64,000 nt of DNA from Craterostigma plantagineum. Taxonomy: Eukaryota; Streptophyta; Magnoliopsida; Lamiales; Linderniaceae. Shown here piece by piece: positions 34,905 through 45,743 of this stretch. A model generated the notes under the pieces. It made no database searches and was not told the DNA's origin. It worked only from the letters and a program-made list of their open reading frames with translations. Position 1 is the first letter of the stretch; the number at the start of each line of letters is the position of its first letter. Position numbers and translations under genes: made by a program. The stretch lies in contig JAPQWV010000744.1 in the NCBI GenBank assembly GCA_027422505.1, positions 183,001 to 247,000 on the forward strand, in the 5' to 3' direction.

Positions 34905-34951
34905 CATTTCGCAGATATATCACGCGTTAACGATCATTACCAAACGAAAAC

Positions 34952-36070
34952 ATGGACTGTCTTGCTGTTGGATCTGAAAACCGTGCACCACTACTAAGAT
35001 GGGGAGAGTACGGCATCTGGAAGCAACGATTCATAAATTTGATAGAAATCAAGGATGCTGACCTCGCAAACGACATGCTTTCCTCCATTTTTGAAGGACC
35101 TGCTCAATTTTGGACCATTATCCCTGCTCAACCCGATGTTCCTGCAATTCCAGAGAGGAGAACTCCTAAGGACCCTAGTCGATACAATGATGCTGAGAGG
35201 GCACGAGCCAGAGCGGACAAGCTTGCCCGACATTACGTACTTCTGGCTCTACCAAATGACGTCTACAAGCAAGTCGACGCAATGGTCACTGCGAAGGAAA
35301 TTTGGGACGAAGTTTGCAAAATGATGGTTGGGACAGAAGTTAGTAATCTGTCTAAGAAGTCCAGCACCCTTACTGCCTATGACTCCTTCAAAGCTAAGGA
35401 GGGGGAAGAACTCCGAGATGTTTACCTTCGCTTCCTGACCATCATCAACGAGATGAGAAAGATCAACATCCAACGTTCCAGCCTCGAACACAACATCAAG
35501 TTCCTTTCCACACTTCAACCTGAGTGGGGACGGATTGCTGTTCTGGTTAAGCAACAGAACAAAGACCTGGACGCTATGGATATTCACTCCCTTCACGATA
35601 ATCTCTCACAATACTCGCAGTATGCCAAAGAAATCAAGAACGAAGGAAAACCGAACATCGACATGGAACCAATTGCACTTGTGACTTCTAAGTCAAGCAA
35701 CAGGAGCTCGAGAACTTCTAAAGGAAAGCAGGTCGTACAATCTGATACCTCTGACAACGCCAAATCTGACCAAGAATCTGAAGACGAACTCGAATCAATC
35801 AGAAAGAAACTGGCTATGATCACAGATACGGTCAATAAGATGAGCGCCAAGAAATCATCTTCTTCCTTCAACAAACAACGAATCTCGGGCGGGAAACAGA
35901 AGTACATTGCCCCTGAAGAGGCTGAAACTAAGAAATCTGAAGTAGTAAAGAAGTGCTTCAACTGTGGCAAGCCGGGTCACTTTGCTTCTGAATGCTTCAG
36001 ACCCAAGAAGAAATACACTGAATACTACAAGAAAAAATTCAGCTCTCACAGCGCAAGGAAGCGGGAATAG
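34952..36070 (+). CDS. SIRE-like copia gag
   Basis: Open frame of 372 codons. ATG 34952 is 47 bases after the Tekay-like insertion. It has the copia gag layout: LLRWGEYGIWKQRF (N-terminal gag motif), YVLLALPNDVYKQVDA, a UBN2-type middle (ELRDVYLRFLTIINEMRK, FLSTLQPEWGRI), an acidic/Ser-rich linker with a short coiled coil, and one zinc knuckle CFNCGKPGHFASEC at about 35955-35996. It would package element RNA in the cytoplasm. In intact Sireviruses the frame continues into pol; here a stop at 36068 ends it. Its own promoter is now 7.4 kb away behind the insertion, so expression is doubtful. Confidence 0.82.
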   Translation: MDCLAVGSENRAPLLRWGEYGIWKQRFINLIEIKDADLANDMLSSIFEGPAQFWTIIPAQPDVPAIPERRTPKDPSRYNDAERARARADKLARHYVLLALPNDVYKQVDAMVTAKEIWDEVCKMMVGTEVSNLSKKSSTLTAYDSFKAKEGEELRDVYLRFLTIINEMRKINIQRSSLEHNIKFLSTLQPEWGRIAVLVKQQNKDLDAMDIHSLHDNLSQYSQYAKEIKNEGKPNIDMEPIALVTSKSSNRSSRTSKGKQVVQSDTSDNAKSDQESEDELESIRKKLAMITDTVNKMSAKKSSSSFNKQRISGGKQKYIAPEEAETKKSEVVKKCFNCGKPGHFASECFRPKKKYTEYYKKKFSSHSARKRE

Positions 36071-37087
36071 TCTTGGTGCTGAGGAAGAGGAATGGCTGGA
36101 GGACACATCTGACGAGGAGGAAGGAGAAATGGCCTTCATGGTGAAAAGCTTTGAGGATGACTCCGACGAGGATAAGCCAGCCATCGGATAAGACAGGACG
36201 GATGTCTCTTCATCCGACCGGGAGGTATACAGTCCATCCCTAAATGATTTCGTTAATAGAACGTAGGATAGCCGAACTCTCCATGCAACGTAAAAATTAC
36301 TCAGAACTCCAAAGCAATTTTGACAAAAATTATGCCTTGTTAAACAAACAACAAGAAGAGATAGCTATTCTTAATGAATCCTTGACCTTGTCTGAAATTA
36401 AAGCAAAGACTTTAGAAAACCTTAAAGAAAGCAAGGAAAAACAAATTGGCGATATGCGTAGAAGCTTGAAAGATAACGAGGAAGAACGTGAAAATGTATT
36501 GTCTCAATACGAACTAATCACCAACGAACGTGTACGTCTATACAAGAAAGTCAAGGAATTAGAGGACATCAACACCAAAAGAGGTCAAAGTGAACGAACC
36601 ATGTTCCTTAGCCAACCCAGAGATGTTGAATTCTATGATCCCCGCGGAGGATTGGGATTTGAATACACCCCTAACCCTGAAGCAGATAAAGTACTTTTTC
36701 TATACAACATTAAACGCTTTGGGTTGAGCCTTGAACAACTAAGGCCATTCGTTGAATCAAGCGAGGTGTCTGAATCTGACGAACAGAAACGGAGAAATAA
36801 AGAATGGGCCCAAATTGAGTGTGACTACATAGAACTCAATAATAGTTATAAAACTAGAGAGATACCACTCTCTGATGACTACATGTCACCATATGGACCC
36901 GAAATTCAAGAAGGCACTGACGAACAAGCTAAACCTAATTATCCATGTATCTATATTCCAGAGATTATACGCAAAATAGGTGCTTTGACAGCCGCTCTAG
37001 AATCGGAAAAGAAAGCCCACGAAGAAGAGAGAACTGTTGGTCCCGATTGCACCAAACAAGGAATCAAAGAGGCTTTGATGGAATAAA
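36071..37087 (+). pseudogene. Gag C-terminal coiled-coil region of the SIRE-like element
   Basis: The frame is shifted after gag and gives an acidic stretch (EEEEWLEDTSDEEEGEMAF, to 36190). A 280-codon ORF from 36244 follows, with heptad-rich coiled coil (about residues 5-115: NKQQEEIAILNESLTLSE and onward), then YDPRGGLGFEYTPNPEAD, and a second short helix near the end (AALESEKKAHEEER). Long gag extensions with coiled coils are usual in Sireviruses. No protease follows: the element is cut at 37087. Confidence 0.65.
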
Positions 37088-37089
37088 AA

Positions 37090-37331
37090 AGGGAGAGGTT
37101 CTCACCTTCAAGTGTGTGTATTGTGTGAAAAATAGGTTTAGCCTTTTGATCTTTGATTACTTTACAAATTGTGTTGGTAAAACCTTATATACCACATTAA
37201 CCCTAGGTATATTAAGGCCCAAACAATAAAGATTAATTAATTACATTCTAGTCCAAAGCCCAAGCTAAAAGGATAATTACAAAAGATAACACAAGACATA
37301 ACTATTGACACAATCTATAAATATCCTAACA
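37090..37331 (-). repeat. SIRE-like 3' LTR, truncated, minus strand
   Basis: On the minus strand it begins TGTTAGGATATTTATAG at 37331 next to a polypurine tract. It has TATA-like TGGTATATAAGG near 37185 and fades into the coiled-coil ORF of the opposite element near 37090 without a clear CA end, so its last part is missing. Confidence 0.7.
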
Positions 37332-37348
37332 ATCTCCCCCTTTGTGTC
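37332..37348 (-). promoter_or_regulatory. Polypurine tract of the minus-strand SIRE-like element
   Basis: Minus strand GACACAAAGGGGGAGAT directly before TGTTAGG. This GGGGGAGAT-TGTTAG junction is characteristic of Sirevirus 3' ends. Confidence 0.8.
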
Positions 37349-37389
37349 AATTGTTGGGAGTCTTGGATCTTGGGCGTTGTGATGGTGGA

Positions 37390-38193
37390 TTAGCGAGTGT
37401 GTGTTTCGCGAAGTCCTAGCTTGAACTCGAAGGCGCGGAGATTCCTTCGAAGCACGATTCGATCAGCTATGGCGTCAATGAACTTCGCGAACTTGGATCG
37501 GCAGTGTGGATCTTCTTCCGAAAGGATGCGGCAAATTCTCAAGAGCTTGTCTTGGATGATGGTGAGTGTTCCATCCGAGAACTTTGCCACTTCAGAGCAG
37601 CGCAGTAGCCTCATCTTTCCCTTGTAGTTCGAGTAGGCGACCGCCGGATCATCTCCGTCGATCACATTTTTATTGAATTTGCTTCACTAATAGGATCTCG
37701 ATTTGACTTCGATCGTTATGTCGCCCTCTCGATAGTCGTCCGCGTTCTTGAAAGATGGGCGAGTCAGGTTCACCTTCTTAAGATTGTGCTCCATCGCCAT
37801 TTGCAGATCGTGGGAGGTGAAGAATCTGACCTGTCGGAGCATGTGTCGCTTGAGAGCCACATAACCCATAGTGACTGGTTCAGCCCGTACAAGATGTCCA
37901 GAACTTCTGACGACGAGTCTGAATTGCTTCGTGGATTCCAGCATGTTGTATAGATCACCCAGGCGCAGAAACTTGAAGTCCGCCTCGCTCACTTCACTGA
38001 AGCTTTCATTCCGCCTCATTACCGTGAACACTGGATAGTGGACACGTCCTTTCGACTCCTGCAGGTCAGTGACTTTGCAGATGGGGGCCCGATTCAATTC
38101 CAGAGCGATGTTTTCCTCATCGGATAGCGTCATCTTTGTGCACTTGTGGCGTAGAAGGCTCCATCGGTAGAGCTTCTTCTTTCCTCGCTCCAA
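37390..38193 (-). pseudogene. Distal domains of the copia env-like ORF
   Basis: Two minus-strand frames. 38193-37687 contains EADFKFLRLGDLYNML and later SHDLQMAMEHNLKKVNLTRP. 37665-37390 contains KMRLLRCSEVAKFSDGTLT and a basic tail RRNLRAFEFKLG. I recognise both as blocks that occur together, in this order, in proteins encoded by copia elements of many eudicots (the LQLGVESYQKKLN-type and KFSDGTL-type blocks). Their function is not established to my knowledge. A frameshift separates them, and the polypurine tract follows 42 bases later. Confidence 0.55.
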
Positions 38194-39550
38194 TTTTGGA
38201 TGTTCATCAGCTCGTATTCATCGAAGGCCGTGATGATCCGCTTCTTGCGTCGCCAGATTCTCTTCCTGATTTCTTCTTGGAATGGTGCAGTGATCTTCTT
38301 CTTTTCCCACGGTGCTTCCGGTATATCCGCCGTGGGCACATCCGGTTGAGCAGCAGGAGCCTCAGTTTGCTGCGCTTGAAATTGTAGGATGTTCTCGAGT
38401 TCGGCAGGTTCAGCATTGTACTCCTCCCCGTTCTCGTCGTCTGCAGTGTTGATCAGTGTAAGAGATGCTTCCTTTAGCAGACGTCGAGCAATCTCCACCA
38501 ACTTCCTGGCAGCTATTGCGTCGGCGGGTGTGTAACGCCATTCATCGTTGAAGATGTAGGCCTTGACTCGTTCTGCGCGCAGTAGAAGTCCTCTGGAGCC
38601 ATGTTGGGGTCGGTATTGAGAGGGGTATGGCTGTGCAATGGCGAGGGTGTTGTGTCGGAGGAGTTTGTGGATTGTGGGGATGGTTGTGGTGGAGATTCTG
38701 GTGGTTCGGTTGAGGTGATGGTTTTGGCGAGGATGATTTGGGTATCGGGTGGTGTAGATGTGGTGGGGGCCTCTAACGTCGATGTGACGGTTAGAGGTTC
38801 CGAGATGGTGGGTGGAGAAGGTGTGGAGGTGGTCTCTAACGCCGATGTGACGATTAGAGTTTCGGAGACGGTAGTGGGTGGTGGTGAGGGTGATTTGGCT
38901 AGTGACTCGGGGTTAATAGGGTGGGATTTTTGACTGGTGGGGTGTGAGGTTTCTGTTGCGGGCGTCGTTTCAGGTTCAGAGGAGGAAGGTGGCGTCGATT
39001 GCATGAGTCCTTGAGATTGTGAGCCTTGCTGCCTATTCTCCCCCTCGCGGCGATCTTGATCATCGTCTTGATCGTCGCGCCTGATCCCGCTAGACTCGCC
39101 TTGAGCTCGACAAGTCATTGGTTGAGTCATTATGGCCTTCATTTGCTGTTCCTCCTCGTCGAGTTCCGTCATCGATTCGAATCGGGCTCTGAGGATGTAG
39201 AGAGCTCCTTGGCGGAAATGGAGGAGAGAACAGCGTCTGCATCCATATGTTGCAGTGGTGGTGGCGTCTCCGGGGCCACACCTTTGCCTTTGTCGATGGT
39301 GGACGCATCGAGACGCGCGTAGACTTTATCGAGAATAGACGCCTCAAGAGTCTTTGCAAACTCTTGAAGACGAGTCTCTAGCGCGGTCTCGGAGACAAAA
39401 CGGGGTAAGTTTAACAAGTTGGAATCACGAAGAAATCCAACTGACACCGAATCGGAGAAGATAGCCGATCGGCCGCCCGTTGCCACAGGACGGGAAAAGA
39501 CAGGGTCACTAAAACTTTCCGTTGGCATCATCGATGAGAGACTCAAACGA
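38194..39550 (-). pseudogene. Low-complexity middle of the copia env-like ORF
   Basis: Minus-strand ORFs 39546-39169, 39172-38513 and 38501-38130 overlap by a few bases in successive frames, as expected from one ORF broken by single-base indels. The 219-codon part is rich in Thr, Ser and Pro, with a repeated theme (VSETLIVTSALE, ISEPLTVTSTLE). The last part ends in a basic segment (RKRIWRRKKR). No membrane segment is seen. Confidence 0.5.
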
Positions 39551-41008
39551 ATGATGGCCTAGGCTCACGGTTGTTGTGATGTTGGCCGTGCTAGGTCTTC
39601 CGCTCTCAGTCACAGAGACATCACCGAGCGTTCTGACAGAATCACGAAGACTCTGTAGTGCAGTAGAGGGTGTATGTGTCCTAGAAACATATGAAATTAT
39701 GGGGAGTGAGGGCACTAGACTTGATGTGAATGAAGAGGATGCAGTCTGAGGCGGGGGACTGCTTGTTTCAACATCGACTATCTCCAAGTGGGATGTCGAT
39801 GGTATACGTGGTTCCTCGTGGAATGAAATATCTTCCTGTAGGGAGGAAGATAAGTGGATTGGTGAGGTCGTTTGCGTGGTTGAGCCAGATGCCACGTCTT
39901 CTACTCGGGAGGTGAACACATCACCTCCTGTACTTATGGGTTGGGCTCGGCTTGTTTGTGACTGAGGAGGTCGATCATGTTTATTTTTTGATCGACGCTC
40001 CGTGGTGCGGCTTACGTCATCCTCACGCGACCGTTTTTTCGGTACGCGGGTGGAAGAGGATGTGGCGCGACTCGATGACCTTTTAGGGGTGGGGTTTTGG
40101 CTAGTCCCGGGGGTAGGAGCAGCAGGGCTGGTCTGCTCCGTAGGGACAATGGTTAGTGGACGGGGACTCTCGCGGAATGAGGCGGTGGAGGCGCAATAGT
40201 CTTGAACATGTGGGTTTGTTGGGTCGGCATAGGCGAGGACTTCGTCTGGGATGATCATAGCGTGTCGATCTTTCGCTGGAGTGTTTTTCTTGGCGAACTT
40301 CTTGACAATAGGGATTGCAAAGTGTTCACTTGCCGGGCGGATGCGGATGTTGGTGGAGAGCATGCGGAAGTGTTTGATGAATGCTGGGAGCCACCGCATG
40401 TAGGGTACGAAACGGTTCGTGACTTCCTTGGCGATCTCCCGATCTCGACGTTGAATCATGGAGACGAGATCCAACAATCCATCCGTGGGAGTGATCTTTT
40501 TGGTGCCGCTAAAGGTTCTTTGGCGATTGGAGGAGGATGAGGATTTTTTCCCGATCTTCTTTGAGACCATCTTTGTGAGCATTGCCAGTTGCTTGCGTAG
40601 ATCACGAACGTCTTCATCAGATTCTGAATCAGCTTCGGATCCTGAAGAGGTGTCAGATACAACAGCTGGTAGCTTCCCTTTCTTCTGTTTGGTCTTAGAG
40701 GTGGAAGATCGTTCGGTAGTCTTGTTCGAGAGGAGAGCCAGAGGGTCGACTCGAGTGTTGGTGGACCGAGGTTGCACGTAAGGAGCATAGGCAGACAGAC
40801 TGTCGTAGAGAGCATGGATGGAGGTGTTAGAGAGGTCCTTACTCTGAATCATCATCACGATTCCATTGCCCCAATGTGGTTTGAGGCTACCAAGGAAGCG
40901 GTTGTTGATATCGAATTTGTCCCTTGAGATCCTGGCTTTCTTGAGTTCATTGATGACCTTCAAGTATCGGAGGTATGTGTCACGCAGCTCCTCTCCTTCA
41001 TAGGGCTG
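39509..41008 (-). pseudogene. In-frame fusion of copia gag to the env-like ORF
   Basis: The minus-strand frame is open from about 41008 to 39509. The first part is gag (EELRDTYLRYLKVINELKKA, FLGSLKPHWGNG, then a Ser-rich acidic linker up to GTKKITPTDG). At about 40480, where the zinc knuckle and pol should follow, it runs straight into LLDLVSMIQRRDREI and RFVPYMRWLPAFIKHF, the plant-transposon-protein-like part of the env-like ORF, then Pro/Ser-rich sequence. So knuckle, protease, integrase and RT were removed without breaking the frame. The N-terminus of gag is cut at 41008 by Ty3 LTR sequence. Confidence 0.7.
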
Positions 41009-41009
41009 G

Positions 41010-42022
41010 AAGTGTTTTCAGTCCAAATCATTTTTAAAATAAAATATTTTCGTACTATAACTTATATCTTCGGGTCAACCCATATTTTAAATTATAAATA
41101 TTATTTTTGGATTTTAAAACCTTCGGCCTAGTTTAATAGCTGTACGCTTATGTGGTTTCGATGTACGGGTTTTCATGTTAACTGATTATGTGTGCATTTC
41201 ACGACATGCACGGGAGAGATGATGATACCGTATTTGTATGGTGACAGCTTACGGTGTCGATTGAGTAGGGGTAGAGTGACCGTTATCGGTCGTCAGGGTT
41301 AGACTCGCGTAGCACCTGGTGGGAGAGGAGGTTTGCGACACCCATCTACTCGGGATTGAGCCACCCGAGGTGTACACCACCGGATATTATTTGGCTCAGG
41401 GACGGCCGACAGATGTGAGATTTATGTCTGCCCGGGTTAGTGGTATACTACTCAGGGAAAACCGTCGGGTTGAGATTGTGTGCAGAAGGATCGACCCGGC
41501 ACGACCGGCGTGGGCTACCGCATGGTTTATGGCGTACTTTGCCATTGTGCGCGTGGGTGCTGAGTCTAGCCTAGGGCCCTATTATGTGATGAGATGTGAG
41601 ATAGGTTGAGCGTGCATTTTTCATGTTGTGAGGACATGTGATTGGGATGAGTGCACGCACGCGTTGCATGTTTTTACCACCACCTACTGGGCAATTTTGC
41701 TCAGGGTTTTAGTTTTTGTTGGTAAGACTGAGCCCGACACTGATAAGTGTCAGGGTGAGCAGTAGGCGGGCTGGAGAGGCGTAGGATAGTCGGGTTTCTA
41801 TTTTTGGGGCTTCGGCACGTTGTAGCTTTATGACGTTCTTTTTGTAACCCGACTTTACATTTTATATATATATTATTTACTTAAGAAGTTTTTGAAAAAT
41901 CGAGTCCTCCGCGACTTTCGTTGCAGAAATCTGCCAACTAACTTAATTTGGAGGTAGGGTCGCCACATGTCCCGGTAGGGACCGATGCTACAGTGACACA
42001 CGGTATGGGACGGGTCGTTACA
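41010..42022 (+). repeat. 5' LTR of the second Tekay-like element, truncated left
   Basis: Matches 44684-45743, with several indels and more substitutions than the copia LTR pair shows. It ends GGGTCGTTACA. The missing left part joins copia gag of the opposite strand. Confidence 0.82.
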
Positions 42023-42024
42023 AG

Positions 42025-42036
42025 TGGTATCAGAGC
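42025..42036 (+). promoter_or_regulatory. Primer binding site of the second Tekay-like element
   Basis: TGGTATCAGAGC two bases after the LTR. tRNA-Met type. Confidence 0.85.
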
Positions 42037-42172
42037 TTAGGCTCTAGATTCTGAAGACTGTCCATGTACTGCCGCTCAGAAGCTAGGAGAACCAGCCTTG
42101 CCTGTAAGTGTTAAGTGGAATTGTGAATATGTGTTCTTATGTGATCGTTTGTGTGCTGTATAGTATTTGGAA

Positions 42173-43300
42173 ATGTCGAGAGGACAACCTAGACGAGAGT
42201 TCGTGGGAGAGACGAGTCGGCGGGACGAACTGAGTCCTCGACTCGTGAGATACCATCCACCGTCTGACTGAACTGATCCAGCATCAGTCCGACCAAATCA
42301 ACGATCTGATTAATCATCGGAGCTCATCTGAGCACCGTTGCTCCCCGCCGAGTGGAAATCATTGGGGAGAGATTCCGCAAACTTAATCCCCCAACTTTTG
42401 CCGAGGCCGCTAACCCTGCAGTGGCCGAAGATTGGATCGGCCGATTGAAGATCTGTTCGTTTATAGCCGTGTGCCGAACAACGAGAAAGTACTGTGTGCC
42501 GTTTCCCTACTTAGTGGAAGCGCGCGGTTCTGGTGGAACACCGTGAAGGTGTTAGAGGATCCCGCTACAATGATGTGGGAACGCTTCAGAGAACTTTTTT
42601 ATGACAAGTACTTCACTACTCACGACCAGGAGCAGCGGATGTACGAGTTTATGAATCTGAAGCAAGGCCGTATGCCAGTTGCGGAGTATATCTGCCGGTT
42701 TGAGGAATTATCTCGTTTTGCTCCTCACCTTGTAGCAACTAACACACTAAAGGTGATGAGATTCCTCAGAGGACTGAAACCCGAGTTCTATCGGGACATG
42801 AGTATAGCGGGTGTACGACAATTAGAATTCCGCCAAGCGACAGAGCGAGCATTAATAGCGGAACAGGCGGAAGGAGTAGTAAGGGAGGCCAGGAAGCCAA
42901 CCGTAAGAGGGAGAGCCAGCAAGGAGGGAGCAGCCAGAAGCGGCAATTCTTCGGCAAGGACCCGAAGAATAAAGGGAACTGACTGGGTCAACAGATGTGG
43001 CGCCCAAATACTTATCAGGGACCAACTAATGTCCCTAATCAAGCACCGGTGTCAGCGCCCCAATGCCAGCAATGCGTGCGGAATCATTTTGGCATCTGCT
43101 ACAGACCACGACTGGGACAGAGTTTGCAATGCTTCTGATGCGGTGGGACCGGGCACGTGGCACGGAATTGTACGAGAGCTCAGCCGCTACTATAGAATCA
43201 TCAGCAAAGCCTGATTCGACCCCCACCTGTGCCTGCATGAGTTTTCACGCTGACCAACGAGGAGGCGGAGGCGAACCCAGCCGTGGTGACTGGTACGATG
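42173..43300 (+). pseudogene. Tekay-like gag
   Basis: ATG 42173 starts a frame that soon breaks. The capsid part is readable from 42352 (ERFRKLNPPTFAEAA) and, in another frame, from 42432: VLCAVSLLSGSARFWWNTV, KQGRMPVAEYICRFEELSRF, FLRGLKPEFYRDMSIAGVR. The zinc knuckle region near 43128-43170 reads CF-stop-CGGTGHVARNC, so a TGA lies inside the CCHC motif. There are several frameshifts. Confidence 0.8.
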
Positions 43301-43640
43301 AATATTTTCTATACCATCTTCAATACTGATTGATTCCGGAGCCACACATTCGTTTGTGTCGGATAATTTTGTGGCTAGGGCGGGAATATATCCCACCCAT
43401 TCTTCGTGCAATTACATAGTTTCCTTACCCCACGGAGATCCAACTAGGACGAATCTAGTAGTAGAGAATTGCCCCGTGAGAATTAAGGGCCGACAACTAA
43501 ATGTAGACCTGATAGTAATCCCGATGAATGATTACGACATCATATTCGGGATGGATTGGCTCTCGAAATACGGGGCCATCATTGATTGCTCGAAGAAAGT
43601 AGTTAAATTCCGATCAACCGAGGGATAGTTTTCGGGAAAG
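43301..43640 (+). pseudogene. Tekay-like aspartic protease
   Basis: LIDSGATHSFVSDNF at about 43327-43370 holds the active-site Asp. The second half NVDLIVIPMNDYDIIFGMDW and KYGAIIDCSKK is intact to 43628. It is separated from gag by a frameshift. Confidence 0.82.
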
Positions 43641-44212
43641 GCAAACAGTAAATCAATTCCTAGAATTTATGCCTTGAAAGCCCAGCGACTCATGATTACG
43701 GGTTGCGAATCGTTCCTGATTTTCGCGTGAAAGCCGAGGAATCTTCCCAGTCGAAGCTTGAGGAGGTTCCAATAGTAAAGGAATATCCCGACGTGTTTCC
43801 CAAGGATCTTCCGGGATTACCTCCGGATCGGGAATCGAATTTGTTATTGATCTTGTACCTGGAGCTGCCCCGATCTCTAAATCTCCATATCGATTAGCAC
43901 CGAACGAGTTACGAGAACTGAAGGAGCAATTGGAAGATTTGTTACAGAAGGGTTTTATTCAACCCAGTTTCTCGCCATGGGGAGCCCCTGTACTATTCGT
44001 TAAAAAGAAAGACGGGTCGATGAGAATGTGCATCGATTATCGTGAACTCAATAAAATCACGATCAAGAATAAGTATCTGTTGCCGAGAATAGACGATTTA
44101 TTCGATCAATTACAAGGGGCGACGGTATTCTCGAAGATCGACCTACGTTCCGGTTATCATCAATTAAAGATCCATGAGACGGATGTTTCCAAAACTGCGT
44201 TCAGCACGAGGT
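43641..44212 (+). pseudogene. N-terminal half of a Tekay-like reverse transcriptase
   Basis: Lead-in [13 protein letters not shown], then after a frameshift [39 protein letters not shown] and [20 protein letters not shown]. It breaks off at FSTR, just before the segment that leads to the catalytic YxDD. The following sequence is LTR. Confidence 0.85.
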
Positions 44213-45743
44213 TACGGGTCGCGAAACTAATTCGCGGGCCCAAAAGATTTACGATGTGTGTGTTTAAAATGACTTTCGCAGGCCAGGGTTCGGGTTTCGC
44301 GGGCTGAAGCGATTCGCGGATTGTGAGAGATGTTGCGGGCCAATTTGAGTTTCGCGGGCCGATTCGATTTCGCGTGGTGATTCCTGTGAGATGAACGACT
44401 CTCGCGGGCTTGAAATCGAGCTTCGCGCGCTTAATCGAGTGATTCGCTAAATCGGCGAAAGTCTTTGCGAATCGGGCGTTGACTCGACTTTCGCGGGTTG
44501 ACCAACGTTTTAAACATCGAATCGGGCGATTCGCGGAATCGGGCGTTGACTCGACTTTCGCGGGTTGACCAAGCCTTTTAAGTAGGTTTCGGGCGATACG
44601 AGCTGGGCTTTGACCAGAGTTGACCACGGATTTAATTTTGGGCTTCTGCCCTATTTCAGGCCCAATTTATTTAAATAAAGTTATTTTCAGCCCAAATCAT
44701 TTTTAAAATTAAATACTTTCATACTATAACTTATATCTTCGGGTCAAACCATATTTTAAATTACAAATATTATTTTTGGGTTTTAAAACCTTCGGCCTAG
44801 TTTAATAGTTGTACGCTTATGTGTTTTCGATGTACGGGTTTTCATGTTGACTGATTATGTGTGCATTTCACGACATGCACGGGAGAGATGATGATACCGT
44901 ATTTGTACGGTGACACCTTACGGTGTCGATTGAGTGGGGTAGAGTGACCATTATCGGTCGTCAGGGTTCGACTCGCGTAGCACCTGGTGGGAGAGGGGGT
45001 TTGCGACACCCATCTACTCGGGATTGAGCCACCCGTGTACACCACCGTATATTATTTGGCTCAGGGACGGCCGGCAGATGTGAGATTTTTGTCTACCCGG
45101 GTTAGTGGTATACTACTCGGGGAAAACCGTCGGGTTGAGATTGTGTGCGGAAGCAGCGACCCTGCACGGCCGGCGTGGGCTACCTCATGGTTTATGGCGT
45201 ACTTTGCCATTGCACGCGTGGGTGCTGAGTCTAGCCTAGGGCCCTATTATGTGATGAGATGTGAGATAGGTTGAGCGTGCATTTTTCGTGTTGTGAGGAC
45301 ATGGGATTGGGATGAGTGCACGCACGCATTGCATGTTTTTACCACCACCTACTGGGCAATTTTGCTCGGGGTTTTAGTTTTTGTTGGTAAGACTGAGCCC
45401 GACACTGATAACTGTCAGGGTGAGCAGTAGGCGGGCTGGCGGCGGTGACTCCACGGGCTTTTGAGGGCGGCACAGTACATGGGACGCGACCTGTGGAGAG
45501 GCGTAGGATAGTCGGGTTTTGATTTTTCCGGCTTCGGCCCGTTGTAGTTTTATGACGTTCTTTTTGTAACCCGACTTTACATTTTATATGTATATTATTT
45601 ACTTAAGAAGTTTTTGAAAAATCGGGTCCTCCGCGACTTTCGTTGCGGAAATCCGCCAATTAACTTAATTAGGAGGTAGGGTCGCCACATGTCCCGGTAG
45701 GAACCGATGCTACAGTGACACCCGGTATAAGACGGGTCGTTAC
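44213..45743 (+). repeat. 3' LTR of the second Tekay-like element
   Basis: Begins in LTR interior rich in TTCGCGGG and TTCGCGAA motifs. Two direct repeats at about 44465-44510 and 44522-44575 share GGGCGTTGACTCGACTTTCG. The part from 44684 matches the 5' LTR. It ends GGGTCGTTAC at 45743, where the final A of the LTR is already replaced. Confidence 0.75.

Larger units (their letters stand above)
27240..37087 (+). mobile_element. SIRE-like copia element split by a Tekay-like insertion
   Basis: 5' LTR (27240-27553), primer binding site (27556), leader (to 29600), Tekay-like element (29601-34904), then 47 bases and the gag ATG at 34952. The CATTT duplication on both sides of the Tekay-like element shows that leader and gag were contiguous before it inserted. 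After gag and a coiled-coil region the element stops near 37087 against a reversed copia LTR. Protease, integrase and RT are missing. Confidence 0.75.
41010..45743 (+). mobile_element. Second Tekay-like Ty3 element, internally deleted
   Basis: Partial 5' LTR, primer site, gag, protease, the first half of RT, then a direct jump at about 44212 into 3' LTR sequence that ends at 45743. It is a different family from the element at 29601 (no shared LTR sequence seen). Both coding and LTR parts carry stops. Target-site duplications cannot be checked because the left LTR is truncated. Confidence 0.82.

Noticed and set aside
35855..36184. Minus-strand Ser-rich ORF opposite the SIRE-like gag
   Set aside because: Antisense shadow of the acidic, Ser/Glu-rich gag linker.
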